A DNA stretch of 10,287 nt from a candidate division TA06 bacterium DG_78 (GCA_001303225.1 LJNI01000077.1:1-10287); one strand, 5' to 3'; shown: positions 1 to 6,074, counted from the first letter of the stretch. The notes: generated by a model from the sequence alone, not told the origin. Numbers and translations: made by a program.

Positions 1-245
1 TCTGCATTTGTCATGATGCTGATGTTTGGATGTCGAGCAACAGTCACTAGTTTAGGCGCGAGAATACACATCGAACAGTCATTTGTGGGAAATGTCTTAT
101 CCAACTGTGCCATTACACCACCGATGCTCGGCCCTTTTTCCAGAATATAGACTTTAAATCCTGAATCGGCTAAATCTAATGCAGCCTGAATACCACCGAT
201 CCCGCCGCCGACAACAAGTACTGCACCTATTTTATCTTTTGCCAT
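1..245 (-). CDS. hdrA: HdrA-like FAD/Fe-S oxidoreductase, N-terminal fragment (runs off the window)
   Basis: This is the first 81 residues of an HdrA-type flavoprotein; the rest lies beyond position 1. The ATG at 245-243 follows an AAGGAT-like ribosome site and sits 5 bases after the upstream response-regulator stop. Visible features are an FAD-binding Rossmann motif (GGGIGG, residues 13-18), the acidic end of the second strand (LEK, 35-37), the [21 protein letters not shown] block (40-60) with C57 and C60, and LAPKL directly after it. These are typical of bacterial HdrA and QmoA-like proteins. Unlike the second unit of the HdrA at 8261-10287, it starts directly at the Rossmann fold, without the N-terminal Cys-rich domain. 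The family passes electrons between FAD and Fe-S clusters in soluble complexes. Its place behind a kinase/regulator pair suggests co-regulation with redox sensing. HdrA versus QmoA cannot be settled from this fragment. Confidence 0.88.
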   Translation of the reverse strand, partial: MAKDKIGAVLVVGGGIGGIQAALDLADSGFKVYILEKGPSIGGVMAQLDKTFPTNDCSMCILAPKLVTVARHPNISIMTNA

Positions 246-250
246 TTCAA

Positions 251-646
251 TTAATCCTTTAAAAGTTTCTTAATACGCTCGAGCAATACTTTCGCCTCAA
301 CCGGTTTATCGATGAAGGCATCAACTGGTAACCAGGACTCATCGCCTGCTACCGAAGTAAAGTTCAAAGGATATTTCTGGTCAACAGCCGTCAACATCAG
401 AATGGGAATATCTTTGGTGTCGATATCTCTCTTAAGCTCTCTACAGAGGTCAAATCCTGTGTGATCGGTTTCCATCATCACATCTAAAATTATTAAATCA
501 GGTTTCGCTATTTTCAATGTGGCAATACATTCCTTGGCAGATAGACATGTTTTAACACGGTAACCACTTTTTTCAAGTACAATTTTTGTTGCCGTCAAAA
601 AATCTGCATCATCATCCACTAATAAAATATTTCTTTGTTGACTCAT
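251..646 (-). CDS. single-domain response regulator (CheY-like receiver)
   Basis: A 131-residue stand-alone receiver with no output domain. It has the acidic pocket D11-D12-D13, phosphoacceptor D55 (LILDVMM), the conserved Thr T86 and Lys K114 (DKP). The T86-to-K114 stretch is about six residues longer than in the NtrC-type receiver at 2762-4153 and contains WLPVDAF just before DKP, which looks like a subfamily feature. The ATG at 646-644 is fixed by a GGAGG ribosome site placed inside the end of the upstream kinase gene. Only one base separates the two genes, so they are almost certainly translationally coupled, with the kinase the likely phosphodonor. With no output domain, it probably acts by protein-protein contact, perhaps with the kinase or the HdrA-like protein encoded next. 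That last idea is inference. Confidence 0.93.
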   Translation of the reverse strand: MSQQRNILLVDDDADFLTATKIVLEKSGYRVKTCLSAKECIATLKIAKPDLIILDVMMETDHTGFDLCRELKRDIDTKDIPILMLTAVDQKYPLNFTSVAGDESWLPVDAFIDKPVEAKVLLERIKKLLKD

Positions 647-647
647 C

Positions 648-2420
648 TTACACCTCCATTTTCTGAGTGTCCTCGCCAGACGGAATTTTTAAAATAAATC
701 TGGCGAATTTTCTAAGGTTTTTATCTTTCATTTTATATAAATTCTCGTTTGCATAAAACTCATCATACGTTATAGGCTTGTTATCGATGAGATAACCTGA
801 CTGAGCTTTTAAAGTACCGTTATGCATTTCTACTATCAGCTTCACAACGTGTAGACCAAGGCCTGTACCACTTATGGCCAATTTACCAAATCTTGTAAAC
901 CTATTAAAAATATCGTATAACTTATCATGCGGAATCCCAACTCCTTCATTTAAAATATTAAATTCAAATTCATCATCAGTCATTTTGAGCCAACACACAA
1001 TCTTTGTTTTAGCAGTTCCATATTTTACAGCATTATTAATTAGATTACTAAATGCAATTTTTATGAAATCAGGGTCACACCATATTGGGCGTTCGCCTTT
1101 TATCTCTGTTTCAATATCCATTCCTTTTTTAGAGAGTATGGGGTGGAATTCTTCGATTATCTGTGGAAAGATGTTTTTATATACATATACACTTTTTTTA
1201 TTACATTGTAATTTTTCTGTCTCATACTTACATGAAATTATATAATTCCTTATCATATCATGTAGAAATTTAAGGCTGCACAAAGAACTGAGCAACATCT
1301 TATCTCGTCTCTCTATACTGATTGATGCTGATAGATTCTCATCAACGAGTGCACTAATATTCATCACAATTGGACCAAGTGTTTTTCGACATTCGTGGGC
1401 AAAGAAGCTCCTTATCCAATTGAGATGTCTATTGAGATTATATGTTTCAGTATTATCTCTTATGATTTCAACAACATGCGCGACCTTACCGTCCTTTTCT
1501 TTCATCGGAAGGGCAATCACATCGCAATAATGCTCATTCCCTTCGCTGTCATAATTAATATGCATAAACTTGACTGGTCGTTTTGTCCTAAAGGCTTGAC
1601 GTACCGGACAAGATGATTCATCGCAGGGAACAACAGAACGATGACTGACCCGATAGCAGTATTCGCCAATAATCTGATCCCTGGGAACATCGAGTGCTTG
1701 TAGGTATGCACTATTGCAACTAACAATTTTTAATCTTCTGTCTACAACTGCAACACCTTCATCCATTGTTTCGAGAATGAGGGTTCCGTAATTTCTCTGA
1801 TTTCCTGCTGCAGTAACCCTCAGCCACTCTAAAAGTTGGTTTCTGATTAAGTACCACTTATTACCAATTCTACTCGCAGGTAACTCTCCATTCCTCACAA
1901 GTTTGCTCACCGTTGGTTTACTCAATTTTAAAATTTTACTCGCATCAGCGAGATCTAAAATCTCATCGTCAAAAGCTTTTTGTATTTCCTCTTTTTGGAT
2001 AAATAGCGCCTCTCCACTGCTCACAAACTTTTTGCTTAATGCATTCTTCAGGGCAAGCTTGATCTCTTTGATGTCGAGAGGTTTAATTGCATAGAAGAAG
2101 ATGCCTTGTTCCCTTACCCTCGTAGCTGTCTCTATTGAATCATCAGCTGAAGTTACTATTATGGGAAGAAATCGATTCATTTTTTTAATTGTGGGAATTA
2201 ATTCATATCCTCTATTGTCCCAAGCCTCAACTGCAAGAATTAAAACATCGATTTGTTCATTTTTTATTTTCTCGAGCATTTTGTTTATCTGCTCAATAGC
2301 CTCAACCTTATACCCCTCTTTGCCCAAAAGCCTCATGAGCTGATGAACTGCTTCCTTATCACTGTCCATCACCACAATGCGGGCATGAATACGTTGGGAT
2401 TTTCTAATTTTAGTTACCAT
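648..2420 (-). CDS. hybrid sensor: degenerate receiver, excisionase-type HTH, PAS, histidine kinase
   Basis: A 590-residue protein if it starts at the ATG at 2420-2418. The frame stays open to a TTG at 2471, but those 17 extra residues look non-coding and lie over a promoter-like element. Domains in order: receiver-like fold (about 14-128), MerR/excisionase-type winged helix (about 153-201; SKPTVSKLVRNGELPASRIG and WYLI), PAS (about 211-325), dimerization helix with candidate phospho-His H342 (FFAHECRKTLG), and an HATPase domain with an N box (NLINNAVKYG), NEGVGIP and GTGLGLHVV. The receiver has Ala63 where the phospho-Asp should be and only one acid in its pocket, although Lys113 remains, so it is probably not phosphorylated. 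The PAS holds C255, H260, C266 and C271, possibly a metal or redox site. No clear ribosome site precedes the ATG. The receiver regulator directly downstream is its likely partner. The DNA-binding domain suggests a membrane-free sensor that also contacts DNA, which is inference. Confidence 0.9.
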   Translation of the reverse strand: MVTKIRKSQRIHARIVVMDSDKEAVHQLMRLLGKEGYKVEAIEQINKMLEKIKNEQIDVLILAVEAWDNRGYELIPTIKKMNRFLPIIVTSADDSIETATRVREQGIFFYAIKPLDIKEIKLALKNALSKKFVSSGEALFIQKEEIQKAFDDEILDLADASKILKLSKPTVSKLVRNGELPASRIGNKWYLIRNQLLEWLRVTAAGNQRNYGTLILETMDEGVAVVDRRLKIVSCNSAYLQALDVPRDQIIGEYCYRVSHRSVVPCDESSCPVRQAFRTKRPVKFMHINYDSEGNEHYCDVIALPMKEKDGKVAHVVEIIRDNTETYNLNRHLNWIRSFFAHECRKTLGPIVMNISALVDENLSASISIERRDKMLLSSLCSLKFLHDMIRNYIISCKYETEKLQCNKKSVYVYKNIFPQIIEEFHPILSKKGMDIETEIKGERPIWCDPDFIKIAFSNLINNAVKYGTAKTKIVCWLKMTDDEFEFNILNEGVGIPHDKLYDIFNRFTRFGKLAISGTGLGLHVVKLIVEMHNGTLKAQSGYLIDNKPITYDEFYANENLYKMKDKNLRKFARFILKIPSGEDTQKMEV

Positions 2421-2438
2421 AACCAAATTATTTAATAA

Positions 2439-2452
2439 GCAAAATCTGTTCC
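2439..2452 (-). promoter_or_regulatory. candidate sigma-54 (-24/-12) promoter of the sensor kinase operon
   Basis: On the minus strand the sequence reads AGGAACAGATTTTGCT: GG at 2452-2451, ten bases, then GC at 2440-2439. This matches the GG-N10-GC spacing of the sigma-54 consensus TGGCAC-N5-TTGCW, with AC and TTGCT also fitting; the T before GG and the C after it do not. Transcription would start about 8 bases before the ATG at 2420, consistent with the missing ribosome site. The adjacent gene encodes an NtrC-type activator, which sigma-54 promoters need. Confidence 0.45.
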
Positions 2453-2510
2453 TGGTTACGAATAATAGCAAAAACGAATATCGAAAATCTCTAAAAGTCT
2501 TGATTTTAAG

Positions 2511-2540
2511 ATGCTTTTATATGTTTTTGGATATAAGCAT
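2511..2540. repeat. imperfect inverted repeat upstream of the sensor kinase
   Basis: ATGCTTTTATAT at 2511-2522 faces ATATAAGCAT at 2531-2540. The arms pair apart from two extra T bases, around an 8-base loop. The arms resemble the nearby TGCATATAA sites, so this may be a weaker copy of the same operator or simply an AT-rich hairpin. Confidence 0.4.
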
Positions 2541-2581
2541 TTAAAGATATCTTTATGAATTTTACTGCATGTGAATATTTT

Positions 2582-2590
2582 TTATATGCA
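2582..2590. promoter_or_regulatory. additional half-site TTATATGCA
   Basis: This nine-base sequence is identical to one arm of the palindrome at 2640-2658 and lies about 64 bases (roughly six helical turns) from its centre. An inverted TGCAT at 2566-2570 faces it. Repetition of a nine-base word in one intergenic stretch suggests a binding site for a DNA-binding protein rather than chance, although the AT-rich background weakens the case. Confidence 0.4.
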
Positions 2591-2639
2591 CCCATTATCC
2601 TAGAACAACCGATATTTCTTACAGTATTTTTATCAAATG

Positions 2640-2658
2640 TGCATATAAATTATATGCA
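2640..2658. promoter_or_regulatory. perfect palindrome TGCATATAA-A-TTATATGCA, candidate activator site
   Basis: Nine-base perfect arms surround a single central base at 2649. The site lies about 220 bases upstream of the predicted sigma-54 start for the kinase operon, within the range used by NtrC-type enhancer-binding proteins, and just downstream of the gene encoding such a protein. No T run follows it on either strand and its stem is almost all A/T, so a terminator role is unlikely. Assigning it to the neighbouring regulator is inference. Confidence 0.5.
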
Positions 2659-2761
2659 TGAATAATTATTTTTCTCTTAATCTGCTGGATTAGTAAAATA
2701 TCCTAACTTATTTCGAAAAATCGGGAATTAATAAAAAAACTCGGTGTTGTAGATCCGTAAA

Positions 2762-4153
2762 TTATGGTTTAATATTGTATTTATTCATCAATTTTTGAAA
2801 ATTTTGACGCTTCATACCGACTATGCGGGCTGCTTTACTGATATTCCAGTCACTTCTTTTCAATGCATTTATTACAAATGCCTTTTCTACATTCTCTACA
2901 GCCTGTGATCTTATCTGCTGTTTCAATTTTTTGAGTTCTATATTTGTCAGTGCTGTGGGTATGTTAAAACAAACCCTCTTACCTTGAATGTGTGCTGGAA
3001 TATGTTCTGCCTCAATAATTTCACTATCAGTCATTATCACTAATCTCTCCATAATATTTTCTAACTCTCGAACATTACCAGGCCAGTCAAAATCCATTAA
3101 AATGTTCATCGCCCCAGGAGATACTCCTTTAATGTTTTTGTTTCTTCTTTTATTGTATTTTTCTAAAAAATGCTGTACTAAAAGAGGAATATCTTCTTTA
3201 CGTTCTTTTAAGGATGATAGATAAATGGGGACAATATTTAGCCTGTAATAAAGGTCTTCACGAAACCTCTCATCTTTTATCATCTCTTCTAGGTCTTTAT
3301 TTGTTGCTGCAATGAGTCGAACATCCACTCTGATATTCTTAATTCCTCCAACCTGTCGGAATTCTTTTTCTTGCAATACCCTCAACAGTTTTGATTGAAT
3401 ACCCATGCTCAGGTCTCCTACTTCATCTAAAAAAAATGTGCCGCCATCTGCGACTTCTAATAGCCCTCGTTTCGTTACAACGGCATCTGTAAAAGAACCT
3501 TTAACATGTCCGAACAATTCACTCTCTAAAAGTGTTTCAGGCAGAGCTCCGCAATCAACGGCAATAAATTTCTTATCTTTCCTGAATGAATTTTGATGGA
3601 TAGCCCGCGCAATCAATTCCTTCCCTGTTCCACTCTGGCCACGAATTAAAACAGTCGAATCGGTCGGCGCAACCCTTTCAATGAGTTTAAAAACCTCTTG
3701 CATCGCCTTGCTTTTACCTATGATGTTCCTAAATTCGTATTTATTAGTTAGTTCCTGACGCAAATAGATATTTTCTTCGAGAAGCCTCTTTTTCTCTAAA
3801 ACACTTTCTAGTCTCAGAAGTAATTCATCAGCAACAAACGGTTTAGATATATAGTCGTTGGCTCCTGATTGAATTGCCTGAACAGCAGAATCTATAGTTG
3901 CATAAGCGGTCATAATGATAATAATAAGATCTGACTTGAGTTTCCTCAACTCTTTCAATGTTTCCATACCATCAATACCAGGCATTCTTAGGTCAAGGAG
4001 TGTTAAATCCCATTCACCATCTTTAACTTTCTCTATCGCCCTATATCCACCATCCACTGCAGAAACCTCGTAACCACTCTTACTGAGTAGGTCGCAGAGT
4101 GAACTTCTTATGCTCTCTTCATCATCAACAATTAAAATTTTCTCTTTCGCCAT
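2762..4153 (-). CDS. NtrC-family sigma-54-dependent response regulator
   Basis: A 463-residue protein of normal length for the family. An N-terminal receiver (about 4-120) has D10, D11, phosphoacceptor D54, T82 and K104. An AAA+ sigma-54-interaction domain (about 142-375) has Walker A GQSGTGKE at 172-179, Walker B FFLDE ending at D243-E244, and the sensor stretch REDLYYRLN. A Fis-type helix-turn-helix lies at about 420-460 (ISKAARIVGMKRQNFQKLM). The GAFTGA loop that contacts sigma-54 reads GSFTDA at 219-224. Phosphorylation would drive oligomerization and ATP-dependent opening of sigma-54 promoters. The start at 4153 has no ribosome site and lies 12 bases from a TATAAT box, so the message is nearly leaderless. 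Its partner kinase is not adjacent upstream; the kinase at 648-2420 is a candidate. Its targets may include the kinase operon and the Hdr operon. Confidence 0.95.
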   Translation of the reverse strand: MAKEKILIVDDEESIRSSLCDLLSKSGYEVSAVDGGYRAIEKVKDGEWDLTLLDLRMPGIDGMETLKELRKLKSDLIIIIMTAYATIDSAVQAIQSGANDYISKPFVADELLLRLESVLEKKRLLEENIYLRQELTNKYEFRNIIGKSKAMQEVFKLIERVAPTDSTVLIRGQSGTGKELIARAIHQNSFRKDKKFIAVDCGALPETLLESELFGHVKGSFTDAVVTKRGLLEVADGGTFFLDEVGDLSMGIQSKLLRVLQEKEFRQVGGIKNIRVDVRLIAATNKDLEEMIKDERFREDLYYRLNIVPIYLSSLKERKEDIPLLVQHFLEKYNKRRNKNIKGVSPGAMNILMDFDWPGNVRELENIMERLVIMTDSEIIEAEHIPAHIQGKRVCFNIPTALTNIELKKLKQQIRSQAVENVEKAFVINALKRSDWNISKAARIVGMKRQNFQKLMNKYNIKP

Positions 4154-4154
4154 G

Positions 4155-4207
4155 TTTGTTAATCAATTATAATATAATTTGTTGTTATGTCAACTTCTAA
4201 CAACAAA
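4155..4207 (-). promoter_or_regulatory. sigma-70-type promoter with an inverted repeat spanning its -35 box, driving the NtrC-type gene
   Basis: The minus strand carries TTGACA (4193-4188), a 16-base spacer and TATAAT (4171-4166), both perfect consensus hexamers, ending 12 bases before the ATG at 4153. A perfect 10-base inverted repeat, TTTGTTGTTA (4178-4187) and TAACAACAAA (4198-4207) on the plus strand, brackets the -35 box with a 10-base interval. A third TTGTTA copy lies at 4156-4161, by the expected start of transcription. The placement fits a repressor operator that would block RNA polymerase. Confidence 0.75.
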
Positions 4208-4244
4208 AAAATTAAGGTATTCATATAATTATTTGAAGGCTTAA
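4205..4244 (-). terminator. possible weak Rho-independent terminator of the Hdr operon
   Basis: Downstream of the zinc-ribbon stop, TTAAG/CTTAA arms (4212-4216 with 4240-4244) enclose a second pair TTCA/TGAA (4220-4223 with 4234-4237). On the minus strand they are followed by seven T bases (4211-4205). The stem is A/T-rich and interrupted, so termination may be inefficient. Its place between the last Hdr-operon gene and a new promoter supports the call. Confidence 0.33.
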
Positions 4245-4274
4245 CTTCGTTGATATCGGTACTATTATGCAGTT

Positions 4275-4421
4275 TTATTTATCTTTTTTCCCCGTCTTTA
4301 TACGTCGGACACTATTTGAGCCACACTTCGGACAGGATCGTTCTTCAATAACACCCGGAGTATAGGGGAGTTTAAATTCTGCCTGACACCGCAGACACTT
4401 AAAATCTACTTCTTCTGCCAT
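4275..4421 (-). CDS. 48-residue zinc-ribbon protein
   Basis: A short gene with ATG at 4421-4419, six bases after a textbook AGGAGG site, and a TAA stop at 4277-4275. The product has two CxxC knuckles: C9-LR-C12 near the N-terminus and C30-PK-C33 (SCPKCGSNSV), followed by a basic tail rich in Arg and Lys. The arrangement is a single zinc ribbon of the small FmdB/rubredoxin-like kind. The four cysteines could bind zinc or one iron; the spacing does not tell which. It is the last gene of the Hdr operon, 54 bases after hdrB. Possible roles are an assembly or regulatory helper or, if iron-binding, a small electron carrier; nothing in the sequence decides between them. Confidence 0.82.
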   Translation of the reverse strand: MAEEVDFKCLRCQAEFKLPYTPGVIEERSCPKCGSNSVRRIKTGKKDK

Positions 4422-4425
4422 GAAT

Positions 4426-4431
4426 CCTCCT
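4426..4431 (-). promoter_or_regulatory. ribosome binding site AGGAGG of the zinc-ribbon gene
   Basis: A perfect anti-16S match, four bases (ATTC) before the ATG at 4421. It is the main evidence that this 48-codon frame is translated, and it lies directly beside the 8-base-period tandem repeat. Confidence 0.8.
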
Positions 4432-4432
4432 G

Positions 4433-4472
4433 TTCAGTCTTATAGTCCCATAGTCGGATAGTCTTATAGTCA
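4433..4472. repeat. tandem repeat with an 8-base period (GACTAT core)
   Basis: Five consecutive 8-base units on the plus strand: TTCAGTCT, TATAGTCC, CATAGTCG, GATAGTCT, TATAGTCA. Read on the minus strand, GACTAT cores are separated by the dinucleotides AA, CC, GG and AA. The array fills the gap between the hdrB stop and the zinc-ribbon ribosome site. Its first base-pairs overlap no gene, and its units are far too short for a CRISPR. Confidence 0.85.
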
Positions 4473-4475
4473 AAA

Positions 4476-5357
4476 CTAGACAATTTTCTCCAAGACCTTA
4501 TCTGCCTTTATCCTATGTTTATGCAGACCAACCTCTTCTGCGGTCAGACCCTGGGCAAGACCAAGAAGTTGAAATATATAGATAACAGGAATATTAAAGG
4601 TCTTTCCCTTTTTCCGAGCAATCATGAGTTGCCCTAAATCAAAGGAAGAAAAACAGGTAGGACAGATAAGACCCATACAATCAGCACCGCTCTCTTCAAT
4701 TGCAACAAATATAGCTTCGGTCATTTCTAATGGAATATCAGCATCCATGCAACCTTTACCGCAACAGAGAAGACTCTCTTTTTGGTATACTGGTGTTGCA
4801 CCGATAGCCATTACTAAATCCTCGAGGATGTTTGGATAATCTGCGTCATCAACATGCATAATCTGACTCGGTTTCAAGAGATGGCATCCATAGTGGATAC
4901 CAACCTTAATACCCTCGAGTGATTTTTTTAGAGATTTTTTTACAACATCAATTCCTAATTCATCTCTAATCATGACGACTGCATGTTTTACACTCACCGT
5001 GCCTTTGTATTCTTTATCTATCTTTTTTAATTTCTTATTTATCTCATCTTTCAGCTTCGGATCTTCGTCAAGGAGATACTGCGCCTCTTTGAGTGTCGAG
5101 ATGCAGCCAGAGCACATCGTAATGACATCGAGTCCAATCTCTTCTGCCACAGCGAGATTTCGTGCAGCAATTGTTAACCACTTCATCTTATCTCGAGCCT
5201 TGAAGTAGATTGGGTCAGGACAACAGGTAAATCCATCGACATCAACAATTTCGATACCAATGTTCGGCAACGTTCTTCTTATTGCAAGTTCCATTTGTGG
5301 GTACTTGAGGGGCATCATACAACCCCAAAACGGTACAACCTTTTTTTTCTCACCCAT
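4476..5357 (-). CDS. hdrB: heterodisulfide reductase subunit B-like (two complete CCG domains)
   Basis: A 293-residue soluble protein with both cysteine-rich (CCG) motifs intact. Motif one is C13, C45-C46, C82-x2-C85, giving spacings of 31 and 35 residues as in C-X31-39-CC-X35-36-CxxC. Motif two is C158, C198-C199, C232-x2-C235, with a slightly short second interval of 32. In methanogen HdrB these cysteines hold two non-cubane [4Fe-4S] clusters that reduce the CoM-S-S-CoB disulfide. Here the substrate is unknown; bacteria lack that pathway in general, so another disulfide or an electron partner is likely. The gene begins 6 bases after the transporter-like gene. HdrB normally pairs with HdrC, encoded two genes upstream, and HdrA, encoded first in the visible operon. 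The length and complete ligand set support an active subunit. Confidence 0.92.
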   Translation of the reverse strand: MGEKKKVVPFWGCMMPLKYPQMELAIRRTLPNIGIEIVDVDGFTCCPDPIYFKARDKMKWLTIAARNLAVAEEIGLDVITMCSGCISTLKEAQYLLDEDPKLKDEINKKLKKIDKEYKGTVSVKHAVVMIRDELGIDVVKKSLKKSLEGIKVGIHYGCHLLKPSQIMHVDDADYPNILEDLVMAIGATPVYQKESLLCCGKGCMDADIPLEMTEAIFVAIEESGADCMGLICPTCFSSFDLGQLMIARKKGKTFNIPVIYIFQLLGLAQGLTAEEVGLHKHRIKADKVLEKIV

Positions 5358-5363
5358 AGAAAC

Positions 5364-6074
5364 CTATAATCCTAAAAATTTTATTGCACTCCCGCAGAGC
5401 AGAATCGCTAAGCCGGCTAATGCATGAGAATACCTCTCGATTCTGCTAAGCGGTAACCTTGCTAAACCATAATATGAAAGCAAGACTATTCCGAGCATAG
5501 TCGCGATGGTTATCAATCCAAATACAGATGAGACGAGCGCTACACCGAGAATATTACCTTTTGCTGCTGGATACATAACAAGCGGAATCAGTGGCTCACA
5601 TGGGCCAAAAACAAAAATGATAAAAAGAATCCATGGGGTCACATTTCCAGATGTTGAATCATGGACATGAACATGTTCTCCAAAATGTTGATGCGGATGT
5701 GTGTGTTCCTCACCGTCTCCATGTAGATGCACGTGCTGATGTGGTTTATGACGAATCGCTCGGTGTATACCCCAGATTAAATACGTAAACCCAAAGGCGA
5801 TGAGAAACCACGCTGCAATATCACCGCGAAACGATTCAATCGCTTCTAATTTAAAAACTGCAATACCTAAAGCAATACCTATAAATCCCAAAAGAATGGA
5901 TGAGAGGACATGACCAATACCACACAGAAGTGTAATTATCACTGTCTTTATGCCACTCCATCTTCTTGTTTTGGATAGGACAATAAAAGGTAGATAGTGA
6001 TCTGGACCAAAAATAGTATGAAAAAATCCAATAGTTACTGCAGTGCCCGTTAAAACAAGAATTTCATTTGTCAT
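5364..6074 (-). CDS. nickel/cobalt-transporter-like membrane protein with a histidine-rich loop
   Basis: A 236-residue integral membrane protein with about six hydrophobic segments (around 5-24, 42-73, 86-103, 146-165, 172-200 and 215-234). Segment one carries H19-x5-D25-H26 (HTIFGPDH), close to the HX4DH signature of nickel/cobalt permeases and UreH/NicO-like proteins. G54-H55 and a GPCEP motif at 157-161 are further likely core sites. Between segments three and four, residues 104-138 hold 13 histidines, probably a cytoplasmic metal-binding loop. The start overlaps the hdrC end by 11 bases and has AGGAGG six bases upstream (6086-6081), so it is firmly in the operon. Metal uptake or export both fit the family; nickel is attractive because MvhD usually partners a NiFe hydrogenase, but no hydrogenase gene is visible. 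The substrate is inference. Confidence 0.78.
   Translation of the reverse strand: MTNEILVLTGTAVTIGFFHTIFGPDHYLPFIVLSKTRRWSGIKTVIITLLCGIGHVLSSILLGFIGIALGIAVFKLEAIESFRGDIAAWFLIAFGFTYLIWGIHRAIRHKPHQHVHLHGDGEEHTHPHQHFGEHVHVHDSTSGNVTPWILFIIFVFGPCEPLIPLVMYPAAKGNILGVALVSSVFGLITIATMLGIVLLSYYGLARLPLSRIERYSHALAGLAILLCGSAIKFLGL

Larger units (their letters stand above)
2421..2761. other. non-coding regulatory stretch between the NtrC-type regulator and the sensor kinase
   Basis: These 341 AT-rich bases carry no convincing gene. They contain a perfect 9+1+9 palindrome (2640-2658), a further copy of its half-site (2582-2590), an imperfect inverted repeat (2511-2540) and a GG-N10-GC sigma-54-like promoter just before the kinase ATG. 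A 29-codon open frame (2506-2595) is the only coding candidate and is not convincing. A T7 run downstream of the NtrC-type gene lacks a stable stem, so I call no terminator there. Confidence 0.7.

Noticed and set aside
2421-2471. N-terminal extension of the sensor kinase from a TTG at 2471
   Set aside because: The 17 extra residues show no family likeness, there is no ribosome site before the TTG, and the sequence overlaps the sigma-54-like promoter. The ATG at 2420 is preferred.
2506-2595. A 29-codon minus-strand open frame with a basic, lysine-rich product
   Set aside because: AGGA lies only two bases before the ATG, the frame covers the repeat-rich regulatory stretch, and an open frame this short is expected by chance in AT-rich DNA. 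Conservation in relatives would be needed to revive it.
2710-2761. Terminator after the NtrC-type gene, suggested by a T7 run on the minus strand
   Set aside because: Only a three-base stem can be drawn before the T run, which is too weak to call.
4178-4207. True Rex operator upstream of the NtrC-type gene
   Set aside because: The TTGTTA/TAACAA half-sites match but the interval is 10 bases rather than 6, and the inner A and T of the Rex box are missing. It is kept only as an unassigned operator.
4433-4472. CRISPR array
   Set aside because: Units are 8 bases with 2-base spacers and no cas gene is near; this is a simple tandem repeat.
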